Positions 24,751 to 32,187 of a stretch of 32,187 bases of DNA are shown piece after piece. How positions within the stretch are numbered: position 1 is the first letter of the stretch; each line of letters begins with the position of its first letter. The translations under genes and the position numbers were made by a program. This DNA is from Sulfurimonas sp. GTDB taxonomy: Bacteria; Campylobacterota; Campylobacteria; Campylobacterales; Sulfurimonadaceae. Location of the stretch: NCBI GenBank assembly GCA_028684815.1, contig JAQUFE010000022.1:1-32187 (forward strand), read 5' to 3'. The notes under the pieces were generated by a model, which ran no database searches, was not told the origin of the DNA, and was given only the letters and a program-made list of their open reading frames with translations.

Positions 24751-24834
24751 GTGACAAAAGTAAAATTTCAAAACAGACTAATAAAAGAGATAGTAAAAAG
24801 CATAGAAAAAAATATTACACTTAAAGAATTATAA
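24751..24834 (+). CDS. Possible 27-residue small ORF upstream of the Crp/Fnr gene
   Basis: GTG start with GAGG eleven bases before it, then 27 codons and TAA, ending three bases before the ATG of the Crp/Fnr gene. The peptide is strongly basic (eight Lys plus one Arg) and could form an amphipathic helix. No family is recognised. It may be a leader peptide coupled to the regulator, or chance. Confidence 0.33.
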   Translation: MTKVKFQNRLIKEIVKSIEKNITLKEL

Positions 24835-24837
24835 ACT

Positions 24838-25512
24838 ATGATTGCACAAGAAAAACTCGGACTTATCAAAAAACTAAGCCTTTTTAAATCTTTAAAAGAT
24901 GAGCAAATTGAAGATATCAGAGAGATTTCATCTATTACTGAGTATCCAAAAGGTTCAATTCTTTACTATGAAAATGACTCATATAACAAGATATTTTTCC
25001 TAATCTCAGGTGTTTTAAAAGTCTATAAAATAGATAAGTTTGAAAATGAGATATTTCTGTATCACATACACAAAAGTTCTCTAATCTCTGAGCTTACAAG
25101 CCTAGAAGATAACTCCATCTATTGTTATTCAAATTCTGAATTTATGGAAGACAGCGTTGTTTTAGAGGTTGATTTTGCAGAGTTTAAAAAGAGATTTTTA
25201 TCCAAAAACATGCTTAATGATGAGTTTATAAATGAAATCCTACTTAAAACCCACCAGCTTCACTGCGTCGTAAATAGAGAGCTTGTCTTTGATGCTACTG
25301 CCAAAGTTGCTTATATGCTTAGTGATGATTTGGAGATGTTTAACTCCATTAAACGACAAGATGTCTCTTTTATGCTACATATTCAGCCCGAAACACTCTC
25401 AAGAGTATTAAACAAGCTAAAAAGAAGTAACATCATAGAAGTAGAAAACTCAGTCGTCACTATTGTAGATCATGAGAAGTTAAATAATATCTATCGAGGA
25501 AATATATTATGA
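24838..25512 (+). CDS. Crp/Fnr-family transcriptional regulator
   Basis: A 224-residue regulator. Residues about 12-120 are a cyclic-nucleotide-binding-like beta-roll sensor (YPKGSILYYENDSYNKIFFL, then SGVLKVYK); 120-150 the dimer helix; about 160-215 a winged HTH with recognition helix QPETLSRVLNKLKRSN (183-198). The N-terminal cysteine cluster of Fnr is absent; cysteines occur only at 96 and 143, so this is not an Fe-S oxygen sensor of the Fnr type. It overlaps the next gene by four bases (ATGA) and lies upstream of nap, where a Crp/Fnr-type palindrome is present. It is thus a good candidate for nitrate/NO-type control of nap, similar in role to NssR-like proteins; the target is inferred. 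Confidence 0.88.
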   Translation: MIAQEKLGLIKKLSLFKSLKDEQIEDIREISSITEYPKGSILYYENDSYNKIFFLISGVLKVYKIDKFENEIFLYHIHKSSLISELTSLEDNSIYCYSNSEFMEDSVVLEVDFAEFKKRFLSKNMLNDEFINEILLKTHQLHCVVNRELVFDATAKVAYMLSDDLEMFNSIKRQDVSFMLHIQPETLSRVLNKLKRSNIIEVENSVVTIVDHEKLNNIYRGNIL

Positions 25513-26519
25513 AAAAAGTTACAAGTATAAGTACGAAGATAAAAGTGCTTGGGGCGCTGCTTATTGCTTTGATGCTTAGTGTTATTGCTACAACAATATA
25601 TCTAAACCAGCAAAACCAAAAAGATGCACTCATCATAAATATAGCTGGAAAACAGAGAATGCTAACACAGAAGATGGCAAAAAATGTCTTTTATATTCAT
25701 TATAGCTCTAACAAAGATTTTTATGAGCTAAATGCAGCGATAGATGAGTTTATAAAGGGTTTAAATATTTTAAGAAATGGAGATTCTCAAAAGGAAATCT
25801 CTCCAGTTCCAACATATCAAATCTCTTTGCAACATACAGAGATAAACGCACTTTGGGATAGTTTTTACAAAAATATACAAAACTTTAAGCTATACACAAA
25901 TTCAAATGTAGATAAGAGTGTAGAACTTGAAGAGATTGTCACTACAATATATAGAGACAACACAAAACTACTAGATAATGTTGACAAACTAGTCACAATG
26001 TATACAGATCATAGTGAGAGCAAAACGAGTTTTATAAGAACATTTCAATATGGAGCAGGGATTACACTTCTACTACTTTTTATATACTCCCTACTACAAC
26101 TTCGTTCAATTGAATCTCATGTAGAAGCTATTTTACAGTACTCCAAAAAACTCATAAGTAGTAAAGATATAACAAAGCTCGAACCCATAAAAGTAAAAGC
26201 TGAGAGCGAGACTGAAATATTAGAGGCTAGTGATACTATAAACTGCTTTATAGAAAAGATAAACTCCGCTATGGACTACTCAAATGAGGCTCTTTTACAG
26301 TCTGAGAGAGCATCAGCAAAACTTGAAGAACTAACAGATGAATTTGACTCCATTATAGATGAGTTAAAAGATAAATCTTTGGCAAATAAGCACCTAAATA
26401 ATAGTGAAGATATAGTTATAGAATCAACCGAGGAACTTATGAATTCTACTAGAAAACTACACAACTTAAAACTAGAACTTGAGAAACTTACAAAGAGTTG
26501 TCAAGATACTCAAACATAA
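25509..26519 (+). CDS. Membrane sensor with NarX/PilJ-type nitrate-binding domain, no output domain
   Basis: A 336-residue inner-membrane protein. TM1 is at about 11-31; a periplasmic four-helix domain follows and contains the P-box-like INIAGKQRMLTQKMAKNV (43-60), the signature of NarX/NarQ and PilJ-type nitrate/nitrite sensors. TM2 is at about 181-197. The cytoplasmic part is a HAMP-like linker and a long charged coiled coil to residue 336. There is no histidine kinase, methyl-accepting or GGDEF domain, so it is an input-only sensor. It is co-translated with the Crp/Fnr regulator (ATGA overlap) and stands before nap, so it may pass a nitrate signal to that regulator by direct contact. That mechanism is inference. 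Confidence 0.82.
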   Translation: MKKVTSISTKIKVLGALLIALMLSVIATTIYLNQQNQKDALIINIAGKQRMLTQKMAKNVFYIHYSSNKDFYELNAAIDEFIKGLNILRNGDSQKEISPVPTYQISLQHTEINALWDSFYKNIQNFKLYTNSNVDKSVELEEIVTTIYRDNTKLLDNVDKLVTMYTDHSESKTSFIRTFQYGAGITLLLLFIYSLLQLRSIESHVEAILQYSKKLISSKDITKLEPIKVKAESETEILEASDTINCFIEKINSAMDYSNEALLQSERASAKLEELTDEFDSIIDELKDKSLANKHLNNSEDIVIESTEELMNSTRKLHNLKLELEKLTKSCQDTQT

Positions 26520-26591
26520 TAGTTATTTTAAGTGTTACTTATACGCCTCTTTTCTTTTATAAAACTAAACTTAAGCCTTTTTCCTAACTAT

Positions 26592-26605
26592 TTGACATAA
26601 GTCAA
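26592..26605. promoter_or_regulatory. Crp/Fnr-type operator in the napA promoter
   Basis: Perfect palindrome TTGAC-ATAA-GTCAA. A -10-like TACTAT at 26629-26634 places transcription start near 26641, so the centre of the palindrome is about 42 bases upstream, the standard class II activator position. The likely ligand is the Crp/Fnr-family protein encoded at 24838 or another such regulator in the genome. The arm TTGAC differs from the Fnr arm TTGAT. Confidence 0.7.
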
Positions 26606-26640
26606 AGATTTTTTACCATTCATCCTGCTACTATTGAAAT

Positions 26641-26658
26641 GTTAATGGACACCTTAAC
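26641..26658 (+). promoter_or_regulatory. Hairpin at the predicted 5' end of the nap transcript
   Basis: GTTAA(T)GG-ACA-CCTTAAC forms a 7-bp stem with one bulged T and a 3-base loop. It starts at the predicted transcription start and is followed by a run of A. A 5'-terminal hairpin of this kind can slow RNA decay. An alternative is a second protein-binding palindrome (GTTAA-N8-TTAAC). Confidence 0.4.
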
Positions 26659-26722
26659 AAAAAAGTTGAGATACAGCAATTTTTAAATGCTAAGTCTTGA
26701 AGATTATCAAAGAGGAGAAAAT

Positions 26723-29536
26723 ATGTCACTTTCTAGAAGAGAATTTCTTAAAAGTTCAGCGGCAGCATCTGCAGCAGCAGCTATTGGTATGAGTGTACCA
26801 GCAGAGCTACAAGCAGCGGCAAACCAAGCTGAGGGCGACTGGAGATGGGATAAGGCAGCTTGTCGTTTTTGTGGTACTGGTTGTGGTATTATGATGGCTA
26901 CAAAAGGCGGCAAAATCGTTGCAGTCAAAGGAGATCCAGCAGCACCAGTTAATCGTGGTCTTAACTGTATTAAAGGTTACTTTAATGCTAAGATTATGTA
27001 TGGTGCAGATAGACTTACTCAACCTCTACTTCGTGTAGATGAAAATGGTAAGTTTAAAAAAGATGGTAAATTTGCTCCAGTTAGCTGGGAGAGAGCATTT
27101 GATGAGATGGAATTTCACATCAAAAAAGCACTAAAAGCAAGTGGTCCTGAAGGCGTTGGTGTATTTGCATCTGGACAATATACTGTTATGGAAGGTTATG
27201 CTGCTCAAAAAATGATGAAAGCAGGATTTCGTTCAAACGCGATTGATCCTAATGCTCGTCACTGTATGGCTTCTGCAGTTGTTGGTTTTTACCAAACTTT
27301 TGGTATTGATGAGCCATCTGGTTGTTATGATGATATTGAACTTACTGATACTATCGTATCTTGGGGTTCAAACATGGCTGAGATGCACCCGATTTTATGG
27401 TCTCGTGTAACTGATAGAAAATTATCAGATCCTGAGAGAGTAAAAATTATAAATATGTCTACTTATAAGCATAGAACTTCAGACTTAGCAGATGAGGAGA
27501 TTATCTTTACTCCAAATACTGACCTAGCTCTTTGGAACTACATAGCTAGAGAGATTGTATATAACAAGCCTGAAGCTATTGACTGGGATTTCGTTCAAAA
27601 ACACATCGTCTTTTGTGCATCACCTGTAAATATGGGTTATGGTATGAGAAAAGCTGGTGAAAAGTCTATCAAAGAGGGTAAGTATACAGCTCTTGAGATG
27701 CAAACGATTGACAAAGAGATGAAAAAAGTTGTCTCTGCTACTGAAGCACCTGCTCTTAAACCTTATGGTTATAAAGAGGGCGATGTTATGGTAAATGAGA
27801 ATGCTGGACTTAAACACTGGCACATCAGTTTTGAAGAGTATAAAAAGTTCTTAGATCCATATACACTTGACTATGTAGCAAAAATCTCAAAAGGTAACCC
27901 AGATGAGGATATCAATGAGTTTAAGAGAAAGCTACAACTATTAGCTGACCTATATATTGAAAAAGATAGAAAAGTTGTATCGTTCTGGACAATGGGAATG
28001 AATCAGCATACTCGTGGTACATGGGTAAATACTCTAGCTTATAACGTTCACTTCTTACTAAACAAACAAGCAAAACCTGGTTCTGGAGCGTTCTCGCTAA
28101 CAGGTCAACCATCAGCTTGTGGTACAGCTCGTGAAGTTGGAACTTTCTGCCATAGACTCCCAGCGGACATGATGGTAGCAAATCCAAAGCATAGAGAGAT
28201 TACTGAAAACAGATGGAAGATACCAAATGGAACTCTAAACCATATAGGTAATCAAGATATCATGAGAATTCACCGTGATATTGAAGATGGCTATGTCAAG
28301 TTTGCATGGGTAAACGTTTGTAATCCTTACCAAGATACAGCATCTGCATCTCACTGGATTAAAGCAGCTCGTGAAATGGATAACTTTATCGTTACTTCTG
28401 ATGGGTACCCTGGTATTTCAGCTAAAGTTTCTGACCTTATCTTACCTTCTGCTATGATTTATGAGAAGTGGGGAGCTTATGGTAATGCTGAGCGTCGTAC
28501 ACAACACTGGAGACAACAAGTACTTCCAGTTGGAGATGCGATGAGTGATACTTGGCAATGGGTTGAGTTATCAAAAAGATTTACAGTTGGTGATGTTTGG
28601 GGTGCTCAGCCACTTCGTGGTGATAACTCACTTCCAGACGTAAGACAAGCAGCTTATGCAATGGGTTATACAGATAACACAACTATGTATGAGATTCTTT
28701 TTGCAAATAAAGAGGCTCAATCTTACAAAATCGACTTAAAATCATTCCCACAAGCTGGATATGATAACACTGAGTGTAATGGTGATAGTAGAAATGTAGT
28801 CGGTTCAGATGGAAAAGTATTTAAAGGTTATGGATTTATGATTCATGAGTACCTTTTTGAAGAGTATGCTTCATTTGGTCGCGGACATGCGCATGACCTT
28901 GCAGACTTTACAACTTACCATAAAGTTCGTGGACTTAAGTGGCCAGTAGTTGATGGTAAAGAGACTCAGTGGAGATTTAATACTCAGTACGATCCTTATG
29001 CAGCAAAAGCAAACAAAGAAGCGGGAACTACTAACTCTCACGCATTCTATGGCACACTTGCTAAGAGTCTTGCACAAGGTAACCTGTTAGGTATTACAGA
29101 CACTACGCAACTGCCTCTTGCTAACAAAGCTAAGATTTTTGCTCGTCCGTATATGGATCCTCCAGAAACGCCAGATAAAGAGTACGATACTTGGTTATGT
29201 ACAGGTCGTGTACTAGAACACTGGCACACAGGAACTATGACTATGCGTGTACCTGAACTATATCGTGCAGTTCCTGAGGCACTTTGTTATATGCACCCAC
29301 AAGATGCAAAAGAAAAAGGCCTAAAACAAGGCGGTCTTGCATGGGTTGAATCTCGTCGTGGTAAAATTAAAGCTAGAGTCGAGACTCGTGGTAGAAATAG
29401 ACCATCACGTGGGCTTGTTTTCGTTCCATTTTTTGACGAAAAAGTATTTATCAATAAAGTTTGTGCTGATTATACTTGTCCACAATCTGGCCAGACAGAC
29501 TTTAAAAAATGTGCAGTAAAAATTTACCAAGCATAA
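26723..29536 (+). CDS. napA: NapA, periplasmic nitrate reductase catalytic subunit
   Basis: A 937-residue Mo-bisMGD enzyme reducing nitrate to nitrite in the periplasm. A Tat signal is at 4-32 (SRREFLK, then an Ala-rich stretch). The [4Fe-4S] cluster ligands are C47, C50, C54 and C82 (CRFCGTGC and LNCIKG). The molybdenum ligand is C181 in [15 protein letters not shown]. The rest follows the NapA pattern to the MGD-binding C-terminal domain ([15 protein letters not shown]). Start is the ATG at 26723, with AGAGGAG before it; an in-frame ATG at 26687 would put 12 residues ahead of the Tat motif without a ribosome binding site. First gene of napAGHBF, with a Crp/Fnr-type promoter upstream. It needs molybdenum, linking it to the island at 1-22815. 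Confidence 0.97.
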   Translation: MSLSRREFLKSSAAASAAAAIGMSVPAELQAAANQAEGDWRWDKAACRFCGTGCGIMMATKGGKIVAVKGDPAAPVNRGLNCIKGYFNAKIMYGADRLTQPLLRVDENGKFKKDGKFAPVSWERAFDEMEFHIKKALKASGPEGVGVFASGQYTVMEGYAAQKMMKAGFRSNAIDPNARHCMASAVVGFYQTFGIDEPSGCYDDIELTDTIVSWGSNMAEMHPILWSRVTDRKLSDPERVKIINMSTYKHRTSDLADEEIIFTPNTDLALWNYIAREIVYNKPEAIDWDFVQKHIVFCASPVNMGYGMRKAGEKSIKEGKYTALEMQTIDKEMKKVVSATEAPALKPYGYKEGDVMVNENAGLKHWHISFEEYKKFLDPYTLDYVAKISKGNPDEDINEFKRKLQLLADLYIEKDRKVVSFWTMGMNQHTRGTWVNTLAYNVHFLLNKQAKPGSGAFSLTGQPSACGTAREVGTFCHRLPADMMVANPKHREITENRWKIPNGTLNHIGNQDIMRIHRDIEDGYVKFAWVNVCNPYQDTASASHWIKAAREMDNFIVTSDGYPGISAKVSDLILPSAMIYEKWGAYGNAERRTQHWRQQVLPVGDAMSDTWQWVELSKRFTVGDVWGAQPLRGDNSLPDVRQAAYAMGYTDNTTMYEILFANKEAQSYKIDLKSFPQAGYDNTECNGDSRNVVGSDGKVFKGYGFMIHEYLFEEYASFGRGHAHDLADFTTYHKVRGLKWPVVDGKETQWRFNTQYDPYAAKANKEAGTTNSHAFYGTLAKSLAQGNLLGITDTTQLPLANKAKIFARPYMDPPETPDKEYDTWLCTGRVLEHWHTGTMTMRVPELYRAVPEALCYMHPQDAKEKGLKQGGLAWVESRRGKIKARVETRGRNRPSRGLVFVPFFDEKVFINKVCADYTCPQSGQTDFKKCAVKIYQA

Positions 29537-29563
29537 TAAAAATAGAGAAAGGGAAGTATCGTT

Positions 29564-30379
29564 TTGAGCGAAAACAGACCTACAATTAAAAAGAAAAGAC
29601 AACCAGTAAGTGATAGACGAAAGTTTATCTTAAACATGGCTCGTGGGGCAGGACTTGCTTCCATGGGTGGATTTATATGGAGTGCTTATATTGATGAAGT
29701 TACCGCTTCAACTCTAATACTTCGTCCACCTGGAGCTATAAAAGAAGAGGACTTTTTGAAGACTTGTATCAAGTGTGGACTCTGCGTTATTGCATGTCCA
29801 TACGATACTCTAGTGCTTGCTAAACCAGGAGATAACAAACCTTTAGGGACGCCTTATTTTATACCTAGAGATATACCTTGTTATATGTGTCCAGATATTC
29901 CTTGTGTGCCAGTATGTCCTACTGGTGCATTGGATGAGAAAAGTGTTACAACTGATGGGGTGCTAGATATAAACATCGCAGAGATGGGGCTAGCTGTAGT
30001 TGATGCCGATAGTTGTATAGCTTTTTGGGGAATACAATGTGATGCTTGTTATAGAGCGTGTCCTATTTTGGGCGTAGCTATAACTATTGAATATTCTAAA
30101 AATGAAAGAACAGGAAAACACGCTTTTATGAAGCCAGTAGTCCATAGCGAAGCTTGTACTGGATGTGGTCTTTGTGAGAGAGCTTGTGTAACTGAAAAAC
30201 CAGCTATTTTTGTACTACCTCGTGAGACGGCGATGGGAAGAGCTGGAGATTACTATATCAAAGGTTGGGATAAAGATGATGAGAAGAGGCTTGAAAATGC
30301 TTCAGAGATCAAAACTACAACTGAGATTAGTAAAGAGAGTGCAGTGGACTCTTTAAATGATGCAGGAGATTTATACTAA
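29564..30379 (+). CDS. napG: NapG, periplasmic ferredoxin-type electron carrier
   Basis: A 271-residue Tat-exported iron-sulfur protein that passes electrons from NapH toward the NapA/NapB pair. The twin-arginine region is DRRKFILNMARGAG (17-30). Four cysteine clusters follow: CIKCGLCVIACP, CYMCPDIPCVPVCP, CDACYRACP and CTGCGLCERAC, consistent with four [4Fe-4S] centres. The start codon is TTG, 8-13 bases after GGGAAG. The stop overlaps the napH ATG by one base. Position between napA and napH is the standard order in Campylobacterota. Confidence 0.95.
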   Translation: MSENRPTIKKKRQPVSDRRKFILNMARGAGLASMGGFIWSAYIDEVTASTLILRPPGAIKEEDFLKTCIKCGLCVIACPYDTLVLAKPGDNKPLGTPYFIPRDIPCYMCPDIPCVPVCPTGALDEKSVTTDGVLDINIAEMGLAVVDADSCIAFWGIQCDACYRACPILGVAITIEYSKNERTGKHAFMKPVVHSEACTGCGLCERACVTEKPAIFVLPRETAMGRAGDYYIKGWDKDDEKRLENASEIKTTTEISKESAVDSLNDAGDLY

Positions 30380-31209
30380 TGGCAACATTATGGAATAATT
30401 ATAGATACCTCATCTTAAGAAGATTCACACAAGTTGGTTTACTAGTTTTATACTTTGGCGCGAATGCTTGGGGATGGACTGTTCTTATGGGAAACCTTAG
30501 TTCATCTAAAGTTTTAGGAGTTATTCCTTTGAGTGATCCATTTGCAGCTCTTCAGATGCTAGCAGCTGGAGCAGTAATAGCAGCGGATTTGCTCTTAGGT
30601 GTATTACTTTTAACACTCTTTTATTTTATTATTGGCGGTCGAGCTTTTTGTAGCTGGGTTTGCCCTGTAAATATGATAACAGATAGTGCAAATTTTCTAA
30701 GAAGAAAACTAGATTTTGATCGTGTTCAAGGGATTAAACAACCCGCATCTAGAAATATACGATATTGGGTATTGGCTCTTAGCCTCATAATCTCAGCGGT
30801 TATGGGTGTAACAGCTTTTGAGTTTTTATCACCTATATCTATGGTTCATAGAGGTATTGTTTTTGGTTTAGGCTTTGGTTGGGCAGCAATGCTTATCATT
30901 TTTCTTTTTGATCTATTTGTCCTAAAAAATGGTTGGTGCGGACATATCTGCCCACTTGGTGGATTTTACTCCATCTTAGGAAAGTTTAGTCTTATTAGAG
31001 TACACCACACACAAGAAAATTGTACTCTATGTATGAAATGTAAAGTTGTTTGTCCAGAGCGTCAAGTACTACATATGATTGGTAAAGAGTCTTTACCTGT
31101 TCTCTCAGGAGAGTGTACAAACTGTGCTAGATGTATAGAAGTATGTGATGATGATGCCCTTGGATTTTCAATAAGAAATCTAGTGAAAAATAAAAAAACG
31201 GGAGAGTAA
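30379..31209 (+). CDS. napH: NapH, membrane quinol dehydrogenase subunit
   Basis: A 276-residue inner-membrane protein that takes electrons from menaquinol for periplasmic nitrate reduction with NapG. Four membrane helices are visible (about 14-35, 61-83, 131-150 and 163-182). Two cytoplasmic CxxxCP motifs (CSWVCP and CGHICP) characterise the family. The C-terminal part binds two [4Fe-4S] clusters (CTLCMKCKVVCP and CTNCARCIEVCD). No napC is present in the window, which fits organisms that use NapGH instead. Confidence 0.95.
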   Translation: MATLWNNYRYLILRRFTQVGLLVLYFGANAWGWTVLMGNLSSSKVLGVIPLSDPFAALQMLAAGAVIAADLLLGVLLLTLFYFIIGGRAFCSWVCPVNMITDSANFLRRKLDFDRVQGIKQPASRNIRYWVLALSLIISAVMGVTAFEFLSPISMVHRGIVFGLGFGWAAMLIIFLFDLFVLKNGWCGHICPLGGFYSILGKFSLIRVHHTQENCTLCMKCKVVCPERQVLHMIGKESLPVLSGECTNCARCIEVCDDDALGFSIRNLVKNKKTGE

Positions 31210-31210
31210 A

Positions 31211-31876
31211 ATGAGATTATTAAGCAAAGTAACAGTTGGTTTATTTACAGCAGCGCTTCTTTTTGTTGGTTGTGGCAATGATGCTAAACCTACGGCTCAA
31301 GAGAGTGTTAAACCTACTATTTCAGAGGAGTCTTTAGGACTTAGAAAAACCGACATATATGTAGAGACAGATGAGACAATTGGTCATCAAGCCAACTACT
31401 CAACAGCTGTAGCAGGGAGTGGTAATACAATAAAAAGAGCATTTCAAGATGCTCCGCCTATGGTTCCACATGATACTGAGGGAATGTTACCTATAACTAT
31501 AAGTGACAACCAATGTACAACATGTCATATGCCAGAAGTAGCTGAATCTATGGGAGCTACTCCAGTTCCTAGTTCACACTTTACGGACTTTAGACCAGTG
31601 ACTTCTGTTAATGCTGAAGGTCGTTTAACTAAAAATGGTAAAGCTATAGTAAATACAACTAACGTAAACATGGATGATATTTCTATAAAATCTACTGGTG
31701 ATCAATTGGCTGGTTCTAGATTTAACTGCACACTATGCCATGCTCCACAATCTGGGGATGATATAGCAGTTAAAAATACTTTTGAACCTGACTTTACTAA
31801 CAAAGATGGCGCTAGTGCATCTAGTTGGAATGGAACGAAGTTAATGGAGGGTTTAGATACTGTTAATGGTATCTAA
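31211..31876 (+). CDS. napB: NapB, diheme cytochrome c subunit of nitrate reductase
   Basis: A 221-residue periplasmic electron donor to NapA. Two c-type heme sites are present: CTTCH (102-106) and CTLCH (173-177); H89 and H123 are candidate distal ligands. The N-terminus (residues 1-21) ends LLFVGC, and C21 fits a lipobox, so the protein may be a lipoprotein anchored to a membrane; a plain Sec signal cut nearby is the alternative. It is longer than many NapB proteins because of an insertion between the two heme sites (about 125-165). GGGAGAG precedes the ATG, one base after napH. Confidence 0.93.
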   Translation: MRLLSKVTVGLFTAALLFVGCGNDAKPTAQESVKPTISEESLGLRKTDIYVETDETIGHQANYSTAVAGSGNTIKRAFQDAPPMVPHDTEGMLPITISDNQCTTCHMPEVAESMGATPVPSSHFTDFRPVTSVNAEGRLTKNGKAIVNTTNVNMDDISIKSTGDQLAGSRFNCTLCHAPQSGDDIAVKNTFEPDFTNKDGASASSWNGTKLMEGLDTVNGI

Positions 31877-31883
31877 GTCTAAC

Positions 31884-32187
31884 ATGCAAAGGAGAGAGCT
31901 TTTTAGCTTTCTCTCTTCATCCCTAAAAGGACAAGAGAGAAAAACAAAAGAAATCATACTAAGACCTCCATACTATGAGGATATATCTCTTTTTCACAAA
32001 GAGTGCATAGAGTGTGACGCACCCTGCATCACTGTTTGTGAAGAAGATATTATAAAAATAGCGAGTGATAAAACTCCATATTTAGATTTTTTAAGTAGTG
32101 GTTGTACTTATTGTGATGAGTGCGCAAAGGCGTGCCCACACGGTGTTTTAAAGTTAGAGTTTAAAAAAGTAATAGATGCAGATGTTA
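31884..32187 (+). CDS. napF: NapF, ferredoxin-like protein (5' part, cut by window end)
   Basis: The first 101 codons of napF are present. The product begins MQRRELFSFLSSSLKG, as NapF does, and carries cysteine clusters CIECDAPCITVC and CTYCDECAKACP; a third cluster would lie beyond the window. NapF is a cytoplasmic Fe-S protein thought to assist NapA maturation. I use the ATG at 31884 because the protein then opens at the conserved region; an in-frame ATG at 31866 overlaps napB and has a GGAGG 15 bases before it. Both are possible. Confidence 0.9.
   Translation, partial: MQRRELFSFLSSSLKGQERKTKEIILRPPYYEDISLFHKECIECDAPCITVCEEDIIKIASDKTPYLDFLSSGCTYCDECAKACPHGVLKLEFKKVIDADV

Noticed and set aside
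24838..25512. Fnr oxygen sensor
   Set aside because: The N-terminal cysteine cluster for a [4Fe-4S] centre is missing.
25509..26519. Methyl-accepting chemotaxis protein or histidine kinase
   Set aside because: The protein ends in a coiled coil after TM2, with no signalling hairpin motif and no kinase boxes.
1..32187. tRNA or rRNA genes, insertion sequences, integrases
   Set aside because: I saw no cloverleaf-like sequence, rRNA core motif, transposase or integrase in any frame; the island shows no clear mobile-element boundary.

Overview
The window reads as chromosomal DNA of an AT-rich member of the Campylobacterota, most like a nitrate-respiring Sulfurimonas-type organism. The support is the nap gene order A-G-H-B-F, short ExbB/ExbD proteins, compact operons with ATGA or TGA overlaps, and a sigma-28-type promoter of the epsilonproteobacterial kind. 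The genus is inference.

Positions 1-22815 form one long island that I interpret as a TonB-driven molybdate/tungstate acquisition system. It starts with the regulator modE. Three palindromes with the CGTTATAT-N8-ATATAACA layout of a ModE operator (838-861, 10846-10869, 12150-12173) divide the rest into three units. Unit 1 (1193-10832) encodes a FecB/MolA-type binding protein, a TonB-dependent receptor, a BtuC/FecCD-type permease, an ABC ATPase, ModD, a second binding protein, ExbB, ExbD, TonB and a hemerythrin/PAS protein. A structured leader with a possible small ORF separates its operator from the first gene. Unit 2 (10890-12136) encodes a SAM methyltransferase and a truncated hemoglobin. 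Unit 3 (12188-22815) encodes three more receptors, two more binding proteins, a luciferase-family flavin monooxygenase, a two-domain molbindin and a second SAM methyltransferase. The picture is four outer-membrane receptors and four periplasmic binding proteins served by one inner-membrane ABC importer and one dedicated ExbBD-TonB motor, all apparently under molybdate control. The redox and methyltransferase genes raise the possibility that the transported species is a metal chelate.

Positions 22816-23216 hold no long gene. They carry three tandem units of about 86 bp with internal hairpins, bounded by 16-bp direct repeats. Next come a small ORF behind a sigma-28-like promoter and a convergent GGDEF diguanylate cyclase gene. 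The 3' ends of these two overlap and both look abnormal, which suggests a deletion junction.

Positions 24751-32187 are the nitrate respiration region: a possible 27-residue ORF, a Crp/Fnr-family regulator, a NarX/PilJ-type sensor without an output domain, and napA, napG, napH, napB and the 5' part of napF. A TTGAC-N4-GTCAA palindrome lies about 42 bp before the predicted napA transcription start. NapA uses a molybdenum cofactor, so metal supply and its main consumer are close neighbours here.
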